From Candidatus Nitrosotenuis cloacae (GTDB lineage Archaea; Thermoproteota; Nitrososphaeria; Nitrososphaerales; Nitrosopumilaceae): 64,000 nucleotides of DNA. The notes below the pieces were generated by a model, which was not told the DNA's origin, ran no database searches, and worked only from the letters and a program-made list of their open reading frames with translations. The DNA lies in the NCBI RefSeq assembly GCF_000955905.1, contig NZ_CP011097.1:1452582-1516581 (forward strand), written 5' to 3'. Below are positions 42,318 to 51,363 of the stretch, one piece after another (positions within the stretch are counted from its first letter, which is position 1; each line of letters starts with the position of its first letter). Made by a program: the position numbers and the translations under genes.

Positions 42318-43987
42318 AGTGTGTCAAGTTCCTTGTAGAATGCCTCAAGGCCTATCTCTCGACAGTGGGATATTGAATCAAACACATCATAAAAATTGAA
42401 GATTCTTTTTTCCATCATTCTTTGCAGGATTTTTGCACGTAGCTCCAATTCTTCATACAATAGTCCTTCGTCTTTTTTGTGCATACCTCTTTTTTCCAAA
42501 ACCTTTTGCACAAATAATGCACTGGAACCTTTACCCCTGAACTTGACCTCATCAGTGCCTGGATCCCAGTTAAACACCGGAATGAACATGATGTTGCCGC
42601 CTTCTGCATTATAACCCAGAATTTCATTGATGGACAAGACTCGTCTTACTCTTTTTCCGCCAGGGCCCTGCACTGCTCCCTGAAACAGTCCGATGTTTAG
42701 GTTTTCTACGTTTGTCTTTGGAATGAGCATTGGTGGATTGGTGATTCTCTGAATTAGTGCAGTCATGTTTGCTGCGTGGAATGTAGACACTACTGGGTGG
42801 CCGGTCTGCATAGCCTGAAACGCAATGTTTGCTTCTGCTCCTCTGATTTCTCCTACAAAGATGTAGTTGGGACGCTGTCTTAGGGCTGCTTTTAGCAAAT
42901 CAAACATTGTTACCGAGGAATGCTCGTTACCAGTGTCTCTGGTTTGCTCTGTGATCCAGTTAGAGTGAGGTAATGTAAGCTCAGGAGTGTCTTCTATTGT
43001 GACAATTTTCCAGTTTGATGGAATGAATGCAGTCAGCGCCATTAGAGTGGTGGTCTTACCAGACGCAGTCTCTCCATTAATGAAGACACTCATGCCTTCT
43101 GCAAGCATCATCCACATGTACGCCGCTTCCCTAAAGTCGAGTGCCTTTGATGTGAGAACTTGGGTGATTGATAGAGGTGTGGATGCGAATTTTCTTATGG
43201 TTGCGTTTGTGCCTTTTCTGGAAATATCTTTGCCAAACACAATGTTGATTCTGGACCCATCCGGAAGCACTGCGTCTATTACTGGTTTTGCATGAGAGAC
43301 GGTTTTTCCAAACTGCTCCGACATGGAAATGATGAGCTCGTCAATTTCTTCTACACCCAAAAATAGCGGACACTTTAGTGCACCAAAGGACTTGTGGATT
43401 ACATACACGTTTCCCGCGCCAATTATGGAAATATCTTCTAGGTTGGAATCTGCCAGAAATGGATCCAAGATTCCAGTTCCTGCCCTTTTTTGCAGAAAAT
43501 GATACCGCAGTCCTGTCCAGTCGTTTTTGTATACAGGCAGTGTCTTTAGCTTGTACACATCTCCCAGTGTGTTATAGTCAACTGGTGTCTCTGAGATCTG
43601 TGTGTTTGTCTTTAGATAGTTTTCAATCATGTTGAATCGTTCTGTGATTTCTAGCGGTGGCACCATGTCGGCTGACTGGATTGCGAACATTTTATCCGCA
43701 ATGTCCATTATTTTTCTCTCAGGTGGATCCGGCTCTATTATGACATATTCCATATATCCATCATCAGATGACGTGTGCGGATTGATGTGGATGTATGTGG
43801 TATCTGTGACAGGATAGATCAGGTTTGGCTCCTTGAGCTTTTTGTGCTCTGCCTGTAGTGACTCTGTGAATAAGGGTAGCGGATTGCCACGTGAGGTGTA
43901 TGTGTCCACATAGTTTAGCAGGTGAGGGGACTTTTTGAGCTCCTCAATGAAGCGCTTGTCTTTTACTTGGGCAAAATCAAAAGGCAC
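42314..43987 (-). CDS. arlI: Archaellum motor ATPase ArlI (FlaI)
   Basis: A 557-residue secretion-type ATPase. Walker A is FINGETASGKTTTLMAL, the Asp box TIEDTPELTLP, Walker B is PNYIFVGEIRGAEA and the His box GHPVVSTFHAA. It powers assembly and rotation of the archaellum. Slightly longer than usual at the N-terminus. GTG start at 43987. Between arlH and arlJ. Confidence 0.96.
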   Translation of the reverse strand: MPFDFAQVKDKRFIEELKKSPHLLNYVDTYTSRGNPLPLFTESLQAEHKKLKEPNLIYPVTDTTYIHINPHTSSDDGYMEYVIIEPDPPERKIMDIADKMFAIQSADMVPPLEITERFNMIENYLKTNTQISETPVDYNTLGDVYKLKTLPVYKNDWTGLRYHFLQKRAGTGILDPFLADSNLEDISIIGAGNVYVIHKSFGALKCPLFLGVEEIDELIISMSEQFGKTVSHAKPVIDAVLPDGSRINIVFGKDISRKGTNATIRKFASTPLSITQVLTSKALDFREAAYMWMMLAEGMSVFINGETASGKTTTLMALTAFIPSNWKIVTIEDTPELTLPHSNWITEQTRDTGNEHSSVTMFDLLKAALRQRPNYIFVGEIRGAEANIAFQAMQTGHPVVSTFHAANMTALIQRITNPPMLIPKTNVENLNIGLFQGAVQGPGGKRVRRVLSINEILGYNAEGGNIMFIPVFNWDPGTDEVKFRGKGSSALFVQKVLEKRGMHKKDEGLLYEELELRAKILQRMMEKRIFNFYDVFDSISHCREIGLEAFYKELDTL

Positions 43988-44000
43988 GGCCGTAGCCTCC

Positions 44001-44702
44001 CTATGCGTTTGCCATCGATATTGGCACGATCTTTATTCCAAAAGTCATGTCCACCTCAAAGGCAAATCCCGAGTCGGTGTTTTCTTTAGAACCAATTAGC
44101 TTTACAATTTTTAGTGTCTTGACATCCTTGCCACCGATGTTGGTTGAACCCAATTTTAGATAGACATCGACTCCGCCTTTGACTCGCATTCTAAGGTCTG
44201 GTGGAATGTCTTCTGGATGTATGGTAATGATAATGCTCATGCCGCGAGCAACCAAATACTTGCACTGGGTAAAAAATTCCAAAATTCTGCTGGCATCCGA
44301 AAATACTGTCAACAACGACAGCGAGTCAATCACGACACAGTTGTGTTCCTTGAAGCTGTTGCCAATGTATTTGCCAACTACTGGCAACAAATATGACGAT
44401 TGCTCACGATTCCACTGGACTCCATACATGTGGAGCGGCATTATAGTGAGTCGGTTTCGTAGAAAGGCAGTAGAAAAATTAAATGTTATAGCCTTCATAT
44501 TTTCAATGTATTCTTTGACGGTGTTTTCGGTAACGCAGAGAATTTTTTTATCTGAATTTAGAAATCCTTTCATGAATTGTGCTGCAAGTGCCGATTTTCC
44601 AGTTCCATGATCTCCTTCAATTAGCATTAGTGTAGGAAATGGGATTCCTCCACCAAACTGTCTGTCGACTTCTTCGTTGGTACACGGAATTATCTCAGTC
44701 AT
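44001..44702 (-). CDS. arlH: Archaellum ATP-binding protein ArlH (FlaH)
   Basis: A 233-residue RecA/KaiC-like protein with Walker A EGDHGTGKSALAAQF and a Walker B-like strand NCVVIDSLSLL. ArlH binds ATP and regulates ArlI inside the motor ring. A strong TGGAGG precedes its ATG. The 104-nt gap upstream has a TATA-like CTTATATC on the coding strand, so an internal promoter before arlH is possible. Confidence 0.95.
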   Translation of the reverse strand: MTEIIPCTNEEVDRQFGGGIPFPTLMLIEGDHGTGKSALAAQFMKGFLNSDKKILCVTENTVKEYIENMKAITFNFSTAFLRNRLTIMPLHMYGVQWNREQSSYLLPVVGKYIGNSFKEHNCVVIDSLSLLTVFSDASRILEFFTQCKYLVARGMSIIITIHPEDIPPDLRMRVKGGVDVYLKLGSTNIGGKDVKTLKIVKLIGSKENTDSGFAFEVDMTFGIKIVPISMANA

Positions 44703-44806
44703 TGTTCCTCCATTTTATAAAATAGGCAAATACTACATTCAACAAAATTCGTGAAGAAAAATTTGATATAAGATGGTGTTTGGTCTTTTCGAACGAATAT
44801 CAAAAA

Positions 44807-45325
44807 CTAGGTGCCATCGGTTCTGGTTGCTGTGATTCCCTTATCAGTTGATATGGTAGCATATGCAGTTCCACTTGCAGCCAGTGTTGTACTGGATGTT
44901 GCACGTCCATTTAGGATTTCATCTGTGTTTAGGATTTTTGGATCTATTGCATCACTGCTAATGGATGTAATGCACCATTTTCCAGCAGAGGGAGTTCCGC
45001 ACGCACCACTTTGATAGGTGAATGACTCGGTTTTGTTTGTGCTGCCAGATATCGGATATGTGACGATGAGGCTGAATTTCTCATAGTTCCAAAGCTTTTC
45101 CGTGCCAGAATTTGTTATGGTAAAGTCAATTGTGGTAGAAGCTGCCGTTGCAGTAAGGGAGCTCATGGCAATGTTTGTCTTTAGTATTGAATTCTCAATG
45201 CCAGATATTTCGGATGATGCCTTTGTAACAGAAGTAGTCTGATCCACCACACCTGGCAACATTAGCAATATGTACACCAATGCAAACATGACTATTCCAC
45301 CTGCAATAGCTACGCTTAGTCCCAT
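44807..45325 (-). CDS. arlF: Archaellum stator protein ArlF (FlaF)
   Basis: A 172-residue protein with one N-terminal helix (AIAGGIVMFALVYILLML) and a Ser/Thr-rich beta-sandwich extracytoplasmic domain with one disulfide-forming pair (SGACGTPSAGKWC). In Sulfolobus ArlF binds the S-layer and anchors the motor together with ArlG. The position after arlG fits arlF. Confidence 0.88.
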   Translation of the reverse strand: MGLSVAIAGGIVMFALVYILLMLPGVVDQTTSVTKASSEISGIENSILKTNIAMSSLTATAASTTIDFTITNSGTEKLWNYEKFSLIVTYPISGSTNKTESFTYQSGACGTPSAGKWCITSISSDAIDPKILNTDEILNGRATSSTTLAASGTAYATISTDKGITATRTDGT

Positions 45326-45340
45326 GTGTGATACCCCCGA

Positions 45341-45823
45341 TCAGGTTGAAAGAACATAATCAGAATAGACACCGTTTGGCGCAATCACCCTTACCACGTA
45401 TGTCTTGCTAGATGTGAGCTGAGTGTCGGTAATTTTGATTTGAAATGTGTCCATTTTTTGGATTATGGTTGGTACGGTAACTGGTTGGAACTTCCAGGTG
45501 TCTTCTCCACCAGATACACTGTATGGGATTCTTTGAGCAGAACCAGACTCACCAAAATACACATCAATGGATGTTGGCGATGTGATAGGATCAATTCCAA
45601 TGTTTTTAGTCCAGATTTCAAGTGTTGGAGGCGATGCAGTAGTGTTTCTCATCACATGGATTACTTTGAGCTTTGTGAGCATTTCATTTTTCTGCGCCTC
45701 TGATGTTGCGGTAAATGTTGACTCAAATGTTCCAACCTGCGACATTACCACACCTGCAATCGATGTTGCAACAACAATGGATGCAATGATTAGAATTGCC
45801 TCAGTCATTACACTGGATGCCAT
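45341..45823 (-). CDS. arlG: Archaellum stator protein ArlG (FlaG)
   Basis: A 160-residue protein: N-terminal helix (TEAILIIASIVVATSIAGVVM) and a beta-sandwich domain. It starts MASSVMTEAIL, the common ArlG opening. In Sulfolobus ArlG forms a filament that is capped by ArlF to work as the stator. It directly abuts the upstream gene: the stop of the ArlC/D/E-like gene begins within one base of its ATG. Confidence 0.9.
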   Translation of the reverse strand: MASSVMTEAILIIASIVVATSIAGVVMSQVGTFESTFTATSEAQKNEMLTKLKVIHVMRNTTASPPTLEIWTKNIGIDPITSPTSIDVYFGESGSAQRIPYSVSGGEDTWKFQPVTVPTIIQKMDTFQIKITDTQLTSSKTYVVRVIAPNGVYSDYVLST

Positions 45824-47116
45824 CTAGTTTTCCCTCTCGCGCTTTGACTTTGTGCTTAATCTTGCATAATATGCATCTGATTCCTTGTCGTTTAGGCCGA
45901 CAATTTTTGCAAACTTGTACAATTGAGATATTGCATCATCAGTTGACATGCCGGAATTTTTTAGCATGTCAATTATGTTATAGATAGTGTGCTCATCTTC
46001 CGGCTTTAGGCCCATGAGTTTGCACTGTTCCACTAGCAGGTCTATGCAATCTTCTCCTCTTTCTGCAAACATTTCTCCGACCAATTCTACGATTGCCATC
46101 ATGTTTGCAACGGAAAGGTTCCCAGAGAACAATGGCTTCATCATTGAATCCATCGGATTGTTCAGGTCTGTTCCCTTGACTAGATTGTCCATTTCACTGC
46201 CTTGTCTTATGGTAGTAGTGCTAGGCATTACCTGTGGTACCGGCTGAGCTGGCTGTGAGCTACCACCTGCTTGTATGATTACAGGAATTGGAGCGCTCTG
46301 GGCTGGCATTTGTACTTGTGGCATGACTTGTTGTGGCGGAATTGGTGATGGCATCTGTCCCTGAAGAATTCCTTGCTTTAGTGGTAATGATGGATCAGAT
46401 AGGTTCGTCAGGTCTAGTGCCTCAAAGTATTTTCTCATAAAGTTTAGCGGATTTGATATTTCTGCTTGGAATGCCTTCATGTCAGTTAAGGTTCCTTCAA
46501 ATGATTCAGTTAGTGTGTCTACGCTTTCCTTTGTTACCTTCATGTCTTCTTTGATTTTGTTTAGGTCTTTTTTGAAGGTGGTAAGGTCTTTTTCAACTGG
46601 CTCAAATTTCTGATCAATTAATTCACGGATTTTGTTCTCATCAATTCCTCCCATGACTGATGCGACTTCGGTTTCTGTGGTTATGGTGTCACTGATTGAT
46701 GCTGATGGTCCTCCAGCCAATAATGCTTCTAGTTCTGCGTTTGCGCCGCCAATCTTTCCAGTGTCTATTGCTGCATCGGATGTTGGAGATTCAGACTGGA
46801 TAACTTGGGTTGGCTCGCCAAGCAATGCACTTAATGGATCCTCTGGTGCTAGTTCTTGTGCCTTTGGCGCCTGCTTTGGAGCAGCTCCTCCAGGCAGGAA
46901 TTTTGGCACTGCTACCAATACAGATGCAATAACACTTACCGGTATGACAAAGTAAAACAGTGAATTATTAATCTCAAACAAGTATTGAGGAAATGCCTCA
47001 TACAATACCAACGTGTATACACCGGCTATACTTCCTGCCAAAAACATTCGAAAGCCGGGTGTAATACTAGTCAGTGTTTTAGTGAAAAAAGAAAAAAGAT
47101 TGCTTGGAGCGATCAT
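45824..47116 (-). CDS. Membrane-anchored ArlC/D/E- or ArlX-like motor scaffold
   Basis: A 430-residue protein in the position of arlX in Crenarchaeota. Two N-terminal helices (about 21-43 and 50-70) are followed by a Pro/Ala/Glu linker, a coiled coil at about 155-225 (ENKIRELIDQKFEPVEKDL, then more heptads), a long Gln/Pro-rich linker, and a C-terminal helical domain (about 330-425; MMAIVELVGEMFAERGEDCI, GLKPEDEHTIYNIIDML) that resembles the FlaD/E domain. So it joins a crenarchaeal ArlX-like membrane ring part and a euryarchaeal ArlD/E-like part, which in Euryarchaeota passes the CheF/CheY signal to the motor. Homology calls rest on motif memory. Confidence 0.75.
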   Translation of the reverse strand: MIAPSNLFSFFTKTLTSITPGFRMFLAGSIAGVYTLVLYEAFPQYLFEINNSLFYFVIPVSVIASVLVAVPKFLPGGAAPKQAPKAQELAPEDPLSALLGEPTQVIQSESPTSDAAIDTGKIGGANAELEALLAGGPSASISDTITTETEVASVMGGIDENKIRELIDQKFEPVEKDLTTFKKDLNKIKEDMKVTKESVDTLTESFEGTLTDMKAFQAEISNPLNFMRKYFEALDLTNLSDPSLPLKQGILQGQMPSPIPPQQVMPQVQMPAQSAPIPVIIQAGGSSQPAQPVPQVMPSTTTIRQGSEMDNLVKGTDLNNPMDSMMKPLFSGNLSVANMMAIVELVGEMFAERGEDCIDLLVEQCKLMGLKPEDEHTIYNIIDMLKNSGMSTDDAISQLYKFAKIVGLNDKESDAYYARLSTKSKREREN

Positions 47117-47132
47117 AAGAGCACTCCCGCAT

Positions 47133-47846
47133 CTATCCGAGATCTACAACCGCTGTTGTAATTGATGGCACTTGTCTTTCTATAGTCAATGCAGAGCCAG
47201 TTGGTACTAGGACTTCTGCACGGATCTTGTCAAGTGCTGACGGTCTGTCTCCAACTTTGTAGGCAATTGCCAATACTGCGTGCTCACCCTGGTCCAAGAT
47301 GTCGTTGTTGTTTGAGTTTTGTGTCCAGTAGATGAATGCCTTGGTACTTGTTGGAATTCCAGTTGCATCAAATGGATCCTCAGTAATGTATAGGTCTGAA
47401 TCTGCTGCGTCATCTGTTGCTAGCTCCAATGATGCCCATTCGCCGGATACATCATCATCACCATCACTGTTTTCAGTCAGTGTTCCTGCGTAAATGTTGT
47501 CGTATGTGACAGTGTTACTTAGGTATTTGACTGCTGCAGTGCCTGGTGCTAGGTTGACAGATTCTCCGCCAGTTGCAATTTTTAGTGGAACGCCTACTAC
47601 CTCTAGTATTGCTGAGGTTGTGTTACCACTAGCTGTGACCTTACCTGCGATCTCTAGGGCGCTTGATGCTTCACCTAGACTTGATGCTATGGTTGTCTTT
47701 GCCTTTTGTGTTGTAGAGAAACCCATGTTGAGAACGACAAAAGCTAAGGCTGCTGCTACAATTACAAATGCAATCATAACAATTGCAGACTCGACGCCTA
47801 TGACTCCTCTATGGGATTGTCTGTGTCCTTTTCTAATAAGGTTCAT
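47133..47846 (-). CDS. arlB: Archaellin A
   Basis: A 237-residue archaellin with a class III signal peptide: basic RKGHRQSHRG, then the cut before VIGVESAIVMIAFVIVAAAL, the hydrophobic helix that packs the filament core. The surface domain ends SITTAVVDLG-like (here PSITTAVVDLG). It starts the transcription unit that continues into the ArlC/D/E-like gene. Bases 47165-47624 are virtually identical to archaellin C. Upstream is the conserved TGATCAGGATGATCA element. Confidence 0.95.
   Translation of the reverse strand: MNLIRKGHRQSHRGVIGVESAIVMIAFVIVAAALAFVVLNMGFSTTQKAKTTIASSLGEASSALEIAGKVTASGNTTSAILEVVGVPLKIATGGESVNLAPGTAAVKYLSNTVTYDNIYAGTLTENSDGDDDVSGEWASLELATDDAADSDLYITEDPFDATGIPTSTKAFIYWTQNSNNNDILDQGEHAVLAIAYKVGDRPSALDKIRAEVLVPTGSALTIERQVPSITTAVVDLG
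47165..47624 (-). repeat. 460-nt archaellin tract copied at 49605-50064
   Basis: By eye only one base differs between the two copies (47571 A, 50011 C), while both flanks diverge at once. The encoded C-terminal domains are identical in protein sequence. Confidence 0.85.
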
Positions 47847-47884
47847 TGGATTGGTATGATATCGTAAGAGTATATGCTAGAGTG

Positions 47885-47899
47885 TGATCAGGATGATCA
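47885..47899 (-). promoter_or_regulatory. Archaellin upstream element, copy before archaellin A
   Basis: TGATCA-GGA-TGATCA lies about 38 nt before the archaellin A start at 47846. The same 15 bases precede archaellin B and a variant precedes archaellin D, within a longer conserved block ending AGAGTATATNCTAGAGTG (plus strand). A shared activator or repressor site is likely. Confidence 0.5.
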
Positions 47900-47936
47900 A
47901 ACATGGAATTAGTTTAAAGCAGAATCGCTATATTGA

Positions 47937-48698
47937 TTATAAAGTTTTGAGTTTTTTCAGTATCTCATAACCATTGTCTGGAAGAAAGGTTTCTGGATAA
48001 CAATTAAGCATATGACCGTTATCGATTTTATAGAAATTCCAAGAATCACAATTCCAATCTTTTTCATATTGAGTGTTGATATGTTTCCAGTCAAATCCAC
48101 TTACTACGTCAGGTGTTGGATGAGCAGGACCGCGAATTAGAGAAATGACATTAGTTTCATAGTTTACGCTAATCTTAGAAGTCAATGCGTTTGGATAAAG
48201 ATAGATTACATTTGGATGGTTTACTATTGCATCAAATTCCGCCCGAGTTACAAACTCATTATGCAGTAAGATTACTTTGTCAAATTGGCCCAAAATTGCT
48301 GGATTTTTGTCAATATCAATGTCATCTATTACTTGGTAACCAAGAAACTCTAGTACTCGAAAGCCATTTCCGCTTGAAGAAAATGTTTTCTCATATGTTT
48401 GATGCAATTTTACACTAGTACAAGAATCGCAGTATCCAGAGTAATAATCATGAAATCCGTTCCAATCATACGCACTTTGTGTGAAAATTGGATAAACCAC
48501 GGCTGTTTTTCCATCAGCCTGAAGGTCCTCATAGTTTTCATAATATCTCAGCTCTGGCATTTTCTCAATCATATAAGCGCTGGAAGAGTCTTCCGGAATG
48601 GCAGTATATGCTTGTGAGCTATTTGCCACAACAAATGCTAACATAACTAACATTGTTGCAGTCATGCTAATCATTATACCATTAAAACGCCTAATCAT
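47937..48698 (-). CDS. Secreted protein of unknown function in the archaellin locus
   Basis: A 253-residue protein with signal peptide (MLVMLAFVVANSSQAYTAIP). The mature part has four cysteines (GYCDSCTS, DWNCDSW, MLNCYPE) that could form disulfides, many aromatic residues, and a central strand-helix region (ILGQFDKVILLHNEFVTRAE, NVIYLYPNALTSKIS). No family recognised. It separates archaellin A from B, on the same strand but with its own 95-nt upstream gap. Base use is more AT-rich than its neighbours. Possible insertion. Confidence 0.7.
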   Translation of the reverse strand: MIRRFNGIMISMTATMLVMLAFVVANSSQAYTAIPEDSSSAYMIEKMPELRYYENYEDLQADGKTAVVYPIFTQSAYDWNGFHDYYSGYCDSCTSVKLHQTYEKTFSSSGNGFRVLEFLGYQVIDDIDIDKNPAILGQFDKVILLHNEFVTRAEFDAIVNHPNVIYLYPNALTSKISVNYETNVISLIRGPAHPTPDVVSGFDWKHINTQYEKDWNCDSWNFYKIDNGHMLNCYPETFLPDNGYEILKKLKTL

Positions 48699-48793
48699 AA
48701 TTTAGTGACATTTTATTAAATTAAAAAGTCTAGATTTGTTCAAACTGAAAAACAAGAGTGAGAAAAATTGTATTTCTTGGAAAATCAGTACGA

Positions 48794-49480
48794 TTATCCA
48801 AGATCTACTATGGAATGTGTGATGTTTGGTACCAGTCTCTCAACTGTGAGCGGTGATCCAGTAGGAACTATGACCTCAACTTTGATGTTATCTAGTGCTG
48901 CTGGTCTCTCGCTTCCTTTGTGAACAATAGCGAGTACTGCGTGTTCGCCCTGATCCAAGATTGCATTGTTGTTTAAGTTCACAGCAAAATAGATCACTGC
49001 AGCAGTAGCATCTGCCGCTGTATTACTAGTGATTGGATTCACGTTAATATGTCCGGCCTGTGCAGCCGCTTGCATTGCAGTAGTCAGATTAGAGTAAGTA
49101 CCACTGGTTAAAACTCCAGTCATGATGTTATCATATTCCACGGTATTGCTGAAGTATTTCACAGCCATCGTAGTGTTACCCAGGTTTACCGAAGATCCGC
49201 CAGATGCTAGCTTTAGTGGTACTGCAGTAACATTCATTTTACCAGTTGGAGATACATCTCCAGAACCAGTTACTTTGCCTGCAATTTCTAATGCGCTGCT
49301 AGATTCTTCAAGACTAGATATGATTGCTGTCTTTGCTCTTTGTGTTGTAGAGAAACCCATGTTGAGAACGACAAAAGCTAAGGCTGCTGCTACAATTACA
49401 AATGCAATCATAACAATTGCAGACTCGACGCCTATGACTCCTCTATGAGATGGTCGGTGTCCTTTTCTAACAAGTTTCAT
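48794..49480 (-). CDS. arlB: Archaellin B
   Basis: A 228-residue archaellin. Signal: MKLVRKGHRPSHRG then VIGVESAIVMIAFVIVAAAL. The C-terminal domain (NITHSIVDLG end) is diverged from A and C. Its N-terminal 50 codons are nearly identical in bases to A and D. Upstream block with TGATCAGGATGATCA at 49519-49533. Stands alone between the 253-residue protein and archaellin C. Confidence 0.94.
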   Translation of the reverse strand: MKLVRKGHRPSHRGVIGVESAIVMIAFVIVAAALAFVVLNMGFSTTQRAKTAIISSLEESSSALEIAGKVTGSGDVSPTGKMNVTAVPLKLASGGSSVNLGNTTMAVKYFSNTVEYDNIMTGVLTSGTYSNLTTAMQAAAQAGHINVNPITSNTAADATAAVIYFAVNLNNNAILDQGEHAVLAIVHKGSERPAALDNIKVEVIVPTGSPLTVERLVPNITHSIVDLG

Positions 49481-49518
49481 TGGATTTGTATTATTCTATC
49501 AGAGTATATCCTAGAGTG

Positions 49519-49533
49519 TGATCAGGATGATCA
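49519..49533 (-). promoter_or_regulatory. Archaellin upstream element, copy before archaellin B
   Basis: TGATCA-GGA-TGATCA, identical to the copy before archaellin A, 38 nt before the start at 49480. Confidence 0.5.
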
Positions 49534-49572
49534 AACACAAATTACAACAATAGAATATAATTTGTTTAAGTT

Positions 49573-50280
49573 CTAACCTAAGTTTATCACTTGGGTTGAT
49601 ATCAATGGCACTTGTCTTTCTATAGTCAATGCAGAGCCAGTTGGTACTAGGACTTCTGCACGGATCTTGTCAAGTGCTGACGGTCTGTCTCCAACTTTGT
49701 AGGCAATTGCCAATACTGCGTGCTCACCCTGGTCCAAGATGTCGTTGTTGTTTGAGTTTTGTGTCCAGTAGATGAATGCCTTGGTACTTGTTGGAATTCC
49801 AGTTGCATCAAATGGATCCTCAGTAATGTATAGGTCTGAATCTGCTGCGTCATCTGTTGCTAGCTCCAATGATGCCCATTCGCCGGATACATCATCATCA
49901 CCATCACTGTTTTCAGTCAGTGTTCCTGCGTAAATGTTGTCGTATGTGACAGTGTTACTTAGGTATTTGACTGCTGCAGTGCCTGGTGCTAGGTTGACAG
50001 ATTCTCCGCCCGTTGCAATTTTTAGTGGAACGCCTACTACCTCTAGTATTGCTGAGGTTGTGTTGCCATGTGCAAATATGGTGCCTGAAATCTCTAATGC
50101 GCTTGATGTTTGGCCTAAGCTCGTACCAATTATTGTCTTTGCCTTTTGTGTTGTAGAGAAACCCATGTTGAGAACGACAAAAGCTAAGGCTGCTGCTACA
50201 ATTACAAGAACAATTACAATTACTGTAGCCTCTAAACCTGAAACTCCTCTACGTTTACTAGGTACAAGATGAAGCCTCAT
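49573..50280 (-). CDS. arlB: Archaellin C, chimeric
   Basis: About 235 residues when started at ATG 50280 (MRLHLVPSKRRG, then VSGLEATVIVIVLVIVAAAL); the longer frame to 50391 would add an unlikely N-terminus. The signal peptide and the first 70 residues differ from A, B and D, whereas the C-terminal 150 residues are identical to archaellin A, including the DNA. It lacks the TGATCA element; its promoter region reads CTATATTG near 50310. This is a chimera made by gene conversion or duplication. Confidence 0.93.
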   Translation of the reverse strand: MRLHLVPSKRRGVSGLEATVIVIVLVIVAAALAFVVLNMGFSTTQKAKTIIGTSLGQTSSALEISGTIFAHGNTTSAILEVVGVPLKIATGGESVNLAPGTAAVKYLSNTVTYDNIYAGTLTENSDGDDDVSGEWASLELATDDAADSDLYITEDPFDATGIPTSTKAFIYWTQNSNNNDILDQGEHAVLAIAYKVGDRPSALDKIRAEVLVPTGSALTIERQVPLISTQVINLG

Positions 50281-50390
50281 GTTTTGAAATGATGTCATAA
50301 ATCTATATTGTATAGTGTGTGTATTACGATCGAACGAACAGTACTTTGAACTTGGATAAAATAAAAAAGAAATTGTGATTTTTGGGATCA

Positions 50391-51104
50391 CTAACCCATA
50401 TCTACAACAGATGTTGTGATTGTTGGTACTTGCCTTTCAACAGTCAATGGTGCACCAGTTGGTACAACGATTTCAGCTCTGACTTTATCCAGCGCTGTTG
50501 GTCGCTCACTTGCACCATGTGCAATAGCAAGTACTGCGTGTTCACCTTGATCCAGGATCGCGTTAAGTGTTCCAGTACTGACTGACCAATACACAATTGC
50601 TTTTGTATTTGTCGGGACAGCCTTTGTGACTGGATGGATTGAAGAAGTGAATGTGCTTGCATAGTCTGTCTGTGCTCTGGTAAAAGCAGCAGATACATCT
50701 GTTGCTGTTGCACCTAATGGTCCAACGTAGATGTTATCATATTGGATAGAGTTGCTAATGTATTTGACTGATGCAGTAGCTAACGCCAAGTTTACTGATT
50801 CTCCACCAGATGCGATCTTAATTGGTATCGAAGTGACATTAAGATATGGTGTTGATGAACACCCACCTGCCGAAGTCGTACAGCCAGTTCCAGTTACTTT
50901 GCCTGCAACTGTTAAGCTGCTTGATGCTTCAGTTAGACCTGATCCAATGGTTGTCTTTGCCTTTTGTGTTGTAGAGAAACCCATGTTGAGAACGACAAAA
51001 GCTAAGGCTGCTGCTACAATTACAAATGCAATCATAACAATTGCAGACTCGACGCCTATGACTCCTCTATGGGATTGTCTGTGTCCTTTTCTAATAAGGT
51101 TCAT
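50391..51104 (-). CDS. arlB: Archaellin D
   Basis: A 237-residue archaellin. Signal peptide and first 45 residues equal archaellin A. The surface domain differs and has two cysteines (TGCTTSAGGCSS) near residue 75 not seen in the others. The end is PTITTSVVDMG. It is the first gene of the island (leftmost in transcription) and lies opposite the TrmB gene. Confidence 0.94.
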   Translation of the reverse strand: MNLIRKGHRQSHRGVIGVESAIVMIAFVIVAAALAFVVLNMGFSTTQKAKTTIGSGLTEASSSLTVAGKVTGTGCTTSAGGCSSTPYLNVTSIPIKIASGGESVNLALATASVKYISNSIQYDNIYVGPLGATATDVSAAFTRAQTDYASTFTSSIHPVTKAVPTNTKAIVYWSVSTGTLNAILDQGEHAVLAIAHGASERPTALDKVRAEIVVPTGAPLTVERQVPTITTSVVDMG

Positions 51105-51142
51105 TGGATTTGTATTATTCTATCAGAGTATATCCTAGAGTG

Positions 51143-51157
51143 TGATCAGGATGTGCA
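51143..51157 (-). promoter_or_regulatory. Archaellin upstream element, variant before archaellin D
   Basis: TGATCAGGATGTGCA, 38 nt before 51104, with two changes in the second half-site. The surrounding block (AGAGTATATCCTAGAGTG) equals that before archaellin B. Confidence 0.45.
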
Positions 51158-51363
51158 AACATATAGTCGATATGAACTGTTTAATGATTTGAAATCTACG
51201 GACTTTGCAAAAAATCATTACAAGAAACTAGATTCGCGTGTTTGTTTGAATGAAACAGACAACAACTAAAATCATTATTATAATTCTGATTGTACATGTT
51301 CACAAAAAACAACATCACAATCAAAAAACAAAATTCCAATTCCAACCATACCGGAGCAATGCA

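Noticed and set aside
47937-48698. Insertion sequence between archaellins
   Set aside because: No transposase motif, no terminal inverted repeat or target duplication seen around the gene.
51250-51363. N-terminal extension of the TrmB protein
   Set aside because: Ile/Lys/His-rich stretch, unlike TrmB N-termini, and the ATG at 51364 gives a normal family start.
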